From contig CANQFF010000041.1 in the NCBI GenBank assembly GCA_947598345.1, forward strand, positions 1 through 9,011: a stretch of DNA of 9,011 nt. Direction: 5' to 3'. Below are positions 5,799 through 9,011 of this stretch, piece after piece (within the stretch, counting starts at the first letter, position 1; every line of letters begins with the position of its first letter). The notes under the pieces are model-generated. The model saw only the letters and a list, made by a program, of their open reading frames with translations, ran no database searches and was not told the origin of the DNA. A program made the translations under genes and the position numbers. Origin of the DNA: an uncultured Bacilli bacterium. Lineage in GTDB: Bacteria > Bacillota_I > Bacilli_A > RF39 > UBA660.

Positions 5799-6899
5799 AT
5801 GAAAAGCAATTTTAATTGTATTGAACTATTCGCAGGTGCTGGAGGATTAGGAACGGGATTTATAAATGCCGGTTTTAATGTTATAAGTGCAAATGATATC
5901 TGGGAACAAGCAAAAAAGACATATGTAATTAACCATCCTAATGTAAAATATATCGTTAAAGATATTGCAGATATTACAGGCGAAGAATTACTAGAAGGTA
6001 CTGGATACTTAAAAAAAGATATTGATGTTATAATTGGAGGTCCTCCATGCCAAGGTTTTTCCACACTAGGAAAAAGATTTATTGACGATCCTAGAAATAA
6101 ATTGTTTAAGGAATATGTAAGAATTGTTAATGAGTTAAAACCTAAATTTTTTGTTATGGAAAATGTAGCTGGAATATTAAGTATGGAGAAAGGAAATGTA
6201 TTAAAAAATATATTATCTTCATTTGAAGAAATAGGATATAAAGTAGAATATAAATTATTGAATGCAGCTGAATATGGAGTCCCACAACAAAGACAAAGGG
6301 TAATTTTTATAGGAACCAACACAGACAAAAAAATTAAATATCCTAAAAAAACTCACACATTAAATAATGAACACAATTTAACAAAAGCAATAACACTATG
6401 GGAAGCTATTAGTGATTTGCCATTTAGTGAAGATAATTTAACAATATATAATAGCGCTCCCAAAAATGAATATCAAAGAATTATGAGAGAAAATTGTGAA
6501 ATTATTAAAAATCATGAAATGCCATATCATAGTAATAAAGCTAAACAAATGATGCAATATATCCCAACAGGAAAAAGCGTTTGGGAAGTAAAAGATTTGT
6601 TACCGGATGACTTAATGCCAAAATCTGGTTATGGAAATACATATGCCAGGTTAAATCCTAACGAACCTGGCATGACAATAACTAGAAATTTTTCGTGCAT
6701 ATCATCATCAAGATGCATACATCCATATGCTAATAGAGGCTTAACAGCCCGTGAAGCAGCTAGAATACAAAGTTATCCCGATAATTATATTTTTTGTGGA
6801 TCTAAAACAGACATACAAATTCAAATAGGAAACTCAGTGCCACCAATTTTAAGTGAAAAAATAGCATATTCAATAAAAGAAATGTTAAAACAAGAATAA
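5799..6899 (+). CDS. DNA (cytosine-5) methyltransferase, type II
   Basis: The enzyme transfers a methyl group from S-adenosylmethionine to carbon 5 of cytosine in a specific DNA site, protecting the host from the paired endonuclease. The 366-residue product has the full ordered motif set: I, ELFAGAGGLG at 9-18; IV, GGPPCQGFS at 80-88 with catalytic Cys84; VI, ENV at 121-123; VIII, QQRQR at 163-167; IX, LTAREAARIQSYPD at 315-328; X, GNSVPP at 344-349. The target-recognition region lies between about 200 and 310. ATG 5799 was chosen because GGAGG lies 5 bases upstream and motif I then falls where the family has it; an in-frame GTG at 5736 would add 21 hydrophobic, unsupported residues. The recognition sequence is not readable. 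A terminator follows. Confidence 0.96.
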   Translation: MKSNFNCIELFAGAGGLGTGFINAGFNVISANDIWEQAKKTYVINHPNVKYIVKDIADITGEELLEGTGYLKKDIDVIIGGPPCQGFSTLGKRFIDDPRNKLFKEYVRIVNELKPKFFVMENVAGILSMEKGNVLKNILSSFEEIGYKVEYKLLNAAEYGVPQQRQRVIFIGTNTDKKIKYPKKTHTLNNEHNLTKAITLWEAISDLPFSEDNLTIYNSAPKNEYQRIMRENCEIIKNHEMPYHSNKAKQMMQYIPTGKSVWEVKDLLPDDLMPKSGYGNTYARLNPNEPGMTITRNFSCISSSRCIHPYANRGLTAREAARIQSYPDNYIFCGSKTDIQIQIGNSVPPILSEKIAYSIKEMLKQE

Positions 6900-6926
6900 T
6901 AGATACAAAAGAGTTGAGTTTGTGAT

Positions 6927-6952
6927 AAGAAAATCAATTATTTTCTTTTTTT
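6927..6952 (+). terminator. Rho-independent terminator of the methyltransferase gene
   Basis: An 8-bp stem, AAGAAAAT (6927-6934) with ATTTTCTT (6940-6947), and a 5-base loop run into a T-tract ending at 6952. It lies 27 bases after the methyltransferase stop and just before the convergent membrane-protein gene, whose stop is at 6954-6956. On the minus strand the hairpin has no U-run, so it mainly serves the plus strand. Confidence 0.72.
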
Positions 6953-6953
6953 A

Positions 6954-7493
6954 TTATTTTCTTTTAAATATTGTTTTAAATATTTGTCTTACAAATGGTT
7001 GAATGAAGAATAATTGAGAAAAATATGCAAATGGAAAATTAAAACAAATTAATTTTAACCAATTTGCTAACAAAGTAAACATATTAAATCCTGTATAATA
7101 AGGATAATATAACCAAGCTGCTATAAAACTCATTACAGGAACCATTATTCCAACAGTAGCGCATATTACTGCTGTTTCGAAATGTACTGAATTAGTTTTT
7201 TTTATATCAAAATTCTTACAAGCCATTTTAAACGAAAAAGGTTGCCCTATTAACATTTCTGCTAAATAAGCAAAACAAAATTCTACTAAAACTACTGTCC
7301 ATATAGGTAAATAATGTCCAAACATATAAACTCCGCCAAGTTTATTAATAGCATTTATTACACTATTAGCACCAGTTAAATTCATAAGGGTTACACCATT
7401 TACAACATACAAACTATAAAATACATAAGCATGAACTGTAATTATTACAGTAATTAAAGCAAATAAAGCCCTTTCTTTTTTATTCGTTGGCAT
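6954..7493 (-). CDS. DUF2798-like four-helix membrane protein
   Basis: The 179-residue integral membrane protein has about four hydrophobic segments (residues 9-31, 61-82, 104-128, 138-165) and basic ends. The opening MPTNKKERALF and the closing pattern of each half match DUF2798 proteins as I remember them; their biochemical function is unknown. It appears to be an internal duplication: the first half ends GQPFSFKMA (83-91) and the second ends IQPFVRQIF, each after a helix pair. The ATG has a near-perfect AGGAGGTGA site 7 bases upstream, so translation should be efficient. It is a single gene, convergent with the methyltransferase, preceded by about 300 bases of regulatory DNA with at least one plausible promoter. 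Confidence 0.78.
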   Translation of the reverse strand: MPTNKKERALFALITVIITVHAYVFYSLYVVNGVTLMNLTGANSVINAINKLGGVYMFGHYLPIWTVVLVEFCFAYLAEMLIGQPFSFKMACKNFDIKKTNSVHFETAVICATVGIMVPVMSFIAAWLYYPYYTGFNMFTLLANWLKLICFNFPFAYFSQLFFIQPFVRQIFKTIFKRK

Positions 7494-7800
7494 AAAACTT
7501 CACCTCCTATTTTTTTCAACAAAAAACACACATAGAAACTATCACATTATTTCCAAATACATCTCTGTAATCAGATTTATGTGCATAGCACTACATGTGT
7601 CAAATGTATTACTTATTAAGTATAACACATTTTTAATTTTTTGTGGGCAAAATTTAATTCCCAACTGCAATTTTTATATTTCTTTTTGAACCACACCCAA
7701 GTATTTATCGCATTTATTTTATAATTGTTACTCATTTGCAAACATTATTTGCATCCATTTACTAAAATAATTACACCATTTTTTTATAATAAATATAATT
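7494..7800. other. Intergenic region, non-coding
   Basis: I see no open frame with a ribosome-binding site and no tRNA- or rRNA-like sequence in these 307 bases. The part nearest 7493 holds the ribosome-binding site and promoter candidates of the DUF2798-like gene. The part nearest 7800 follows the metG stop and has no convincing terminator. A small dyad, TGCAAA-5-TTTGCA (7737-7753), lacks a U-run on either strand. Confidence 0.6.
7576..7603 (-). promoter_or_regulatory. Candidate promoter of the DUF2798-like gene with spacer dyad
   Basis: On the minus strand a perfect TTGACA (7603-7598) is followed after 16 bases by CATAAA (7581-7576), a 4/6 match to the -10. The spacer and -10 edge contain the palindrome GTGC-ATA-GCAC (7581-7591), placed where a repressor would block the promoter. 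The leader would be about 75 bases. A second candidate upstream is an extended -10 (TG-T-TATACT, 7627-7619) without a good -35, lying in its own imperfect dyad. Confidence 0.5.
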
Positions 7801-8964
7801 TTATTTTTTATTTTGGTTTAAAATTGCAACTTCTTCCCTTATTTTTGCTTTATCGTATCTTTCATATAACGGTTTAATATCTTTACTTAATAAAATATTT
7901 GAAATAGTATTGTATTCCCAATTTGATACTTTGTTATTCAAATACTCTTCTACTTTTTCACAAGAAAATGGTAAGTATGGTTTTAATAAAGTATTAACAT
8001 TAATAATGATATTTACACAATTGAATAGTACATCATTACACTTACTTATATCAGTTTTGGCAAGGACCCATGGTTGTTTTTCATCAAAATATTTGTTAGC
8101 AAAACTAATAAAATCAAAAATTTTATTAATTCCTTCTTTTACATCTCCGTTATCAATATCAATTCCTACTTCATTAAATAATCCTTTTAACTTTTTTTCA
8201 ATTACTCTATCAACTGTAGAATCTTTTAACTTTCCATCAAATGACTTATTTACAAACAACAATGTTCTATTTATAAAATTGCCCCATTTACCTAATAATT
8301 CCCCATTAATTGAATTTATAAAATCATTCCAAGTGAAATTAAAATCTCTTTTATCTGGATTATTTACTAAAAAATAATATCTTATAGCATCAGCAGGATA
8401 TCTTTTTAATAAATCTCTTACTGATATATAGTTTCCTTTACTTTTTGATAATTTTTCTCCTTCAATAGTTATATATTCATCAGAAACAATTTTGTCTGGT
8501 AATTTATAATTTTCTTTTGTCCCTAATAGCAAAGCTGGAAAAATAATAGTATGAAATGGAATATTATCTTTAGCATGCACTAAATATATTTTATTGTTTC
8601 TATCTTTTTTCCAAAAATTTTCCCAATCAAGATTATTCAATTCACAATATTTCTTACTAGCAGTTACATATCCCCAAACATTTTCAAACCACCCATAAAT
8701 TTTCTTATCTTCATATCCTTTTATAGGAATATCAATTCCCCAATTAAGACTACGAGAAGCGCATCTATCAGGTATACCTTTTTTTAAATATCTTTCAGTA
8801 AATAAAACTGCATTTTCTCTCCAATTATTTTTGTTTGAATCAACTAAATTTCTTAAACCATCTTGAAATTTTGATAAAGAAAAATATAAGTTTTTAGTTT
8901 CTTTAATATTTGTCGAATTGCCACAAATAGCACATTTGGTACTATAAAAGTGTAATAAGTAAAT
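7801..8964 (-). pseudogene. metG: Methionyl-tRNA synthetase, N-terminally truncated (partial metG)
   Basis: The intact gene attaches methionine to tRNA-Met. About 387 codons stay open. Homology starts at KCAICGN (one Cys pair of the zinc knuckle), then NLYFSLSKFQ, WRENAVLFTERYLKKGIPDRC, SLNWGIDIP, YGWFENVWGYVTAS, the KMSKS loop as GEKLSKSKGN, and the anticodon-binding helices from DAIRYYFLVNNP through LLGKWGNFINRTLLF to the end. Missing are the first 130-140 residues with the HIGH motif and the first half of the knuckle. Reading back past about 8940, similarity ends and TGA (8965-8967) and TAA (8995-8997) appear in frame; no credible start exists, and TTG 8640 lies inside conserved sequence. 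The knuckle context resembles the second type of bacterial MetRS, sometimes a paralogue. It cannot be active alone. Confidence 0.85.
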
Positions 8965-8999
8965 TCACTGATCAGGATTGAACATTACACTCTTTTATA
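8943..8999. repeat. Imperfect 57-bp dyad at the metG break, possible mobile-element end
   Basis: TATAAAAGTGTAAT (8943-8956) is mirrored by ATTACACTCTTTTATA (8984-8999), which has two extra bases. TTCA/TGAA (8964-8967, 8979-8982) and a central TGATCA (8969-8974) continue the symmetry. The dyad begins within a few bases of where MetRS homology ends. Terminal or subterminal inverted repeats of an insertion sequence would look like this, but no transposase is visible in the remaining bases, so the element type is unassigned. Confidence 0.5.
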
Positions 9000-9011
9000 T
9001 TATGATTGGAG

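Noticed and set aside
5726..6328. Long minus-strand open frame of 200 codons opposite the methyltransferase
   Set aside because: It is antisense to conserved methyltransferase motifs I to VIII, has a Ser/Ile/Phe-rich composition typical of a reverse-strand shadow, and lacks a ribosome-binding site.
7737..7753. TGCAAA/TTTGCA hairpin as a metG terminator
   Set aside because: The stem is only 6 bp and there is no U-run on either strand after it.
7910..8377. Plus-strand open frame of 155 codons opposite metG
   Set aside because: It mirrors the conserved MetRS anticodon-binding region and has no recognisable product or ribosome-binding site.
8638..8640. TTG as a true start of a short MetRS-like protein
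   Set aside because: Conserved MetRS sequence (YGWFENVWGYVTAS and more) continues in frame for about 100 codons upstream, so the TTG is an internal leucine.
8965..8967. TGA read as tryptophan, which would extend metG
   Set aside because: Even with a recoded TGA, an in-frame TAA follows at 8995-8997, the added residues do not resemble MetRS, and other genes here use TGG for Trp.
8940..9011. Assignment of the window end to a named insertion-sequence family
   Set aside because: Only about 70 bases are present and no transposase frame can be read; the dyad alone does not identify a family.
1..9011. CRISPR array, tRNA or rRNA genes, prophage or defence island beyond the restriction-modification pair
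   Set aside because: No regularly spaced repeats, no tRNA-like cloverleaf sequence and no further defence genes were found on either strand.

Overview
The window is very AT-rich. Its Shine-Dalgarno sequences (AAGGAGG, AGGAGGTGA and AGGTGG variants), strong TTGACN-17-TATNAT promoters and rplM-rpsI pair point to a low-GC Gram-positive bacterium (Firmicutes, possibly a gut Bacilli or Mollicutes-like lineage). The lineage is inferred. Tryptophan is encoded by TGG and the complete genes end in TAA, so nothing suggests a recoded TGA.

Layout: (1) 113-1014, minus strand: rplM (L13) and rpsI (S9), with a canonical promoter, a leader that can fold into a pseudoknot and resembles the known L13 leader, and a clear intrinsic terminator. 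(2) 1110-4974, minus strand: a probable four-gene operon behind a near-consensus promoter. In order of transcription it encodes a membrane-anchored protein with two intact thioredoxin domains (CSWC and CPHC), a membrane-anchored protein with three thioredoxin-like domains of which only the last keeps CxxC, a small PH-domain protein, and a Tyr/Asn-rich anchored protein with propeller-like repeats. It ends at a hairpin that also contains the -35 box of rplM. (3) 5001-6952: a divergent pair, a complete m5C DNA methyltransferase on the plus strand and a probable PD-(D/E)XK-like restriction endonuclease on the minus strand, forming a likely type II restriction-modification system. (4) 6954-7493, minus strand: a four-helix membrane protein with an internal duplication, DUF2798-like. 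(5) 7494-7800: a regulatory, non-coding stretch. (6) 7801 to about 8940, minus strand: a methionyl-tRNA synthetase gene that lacks its N-terminal catalytic part. Homology stops in the zinc-knuckle region, where an imperfect dyad of about 57 bp and in-frame stops begin. This looks like a mobile-element end or rearrangement junction.

How the genes work together: regions 1 and 3 are recognisable systems. Region 2 is the least explained. It appears to be an extracytoplasmic thiol-redox module of multi-domain thioredoxin proteins co-transcribed with an uncharacterised surface protein and a PH-domain protein. The metG fragment cannot make a working enzyme as read, so the cell should carry another MetRS.
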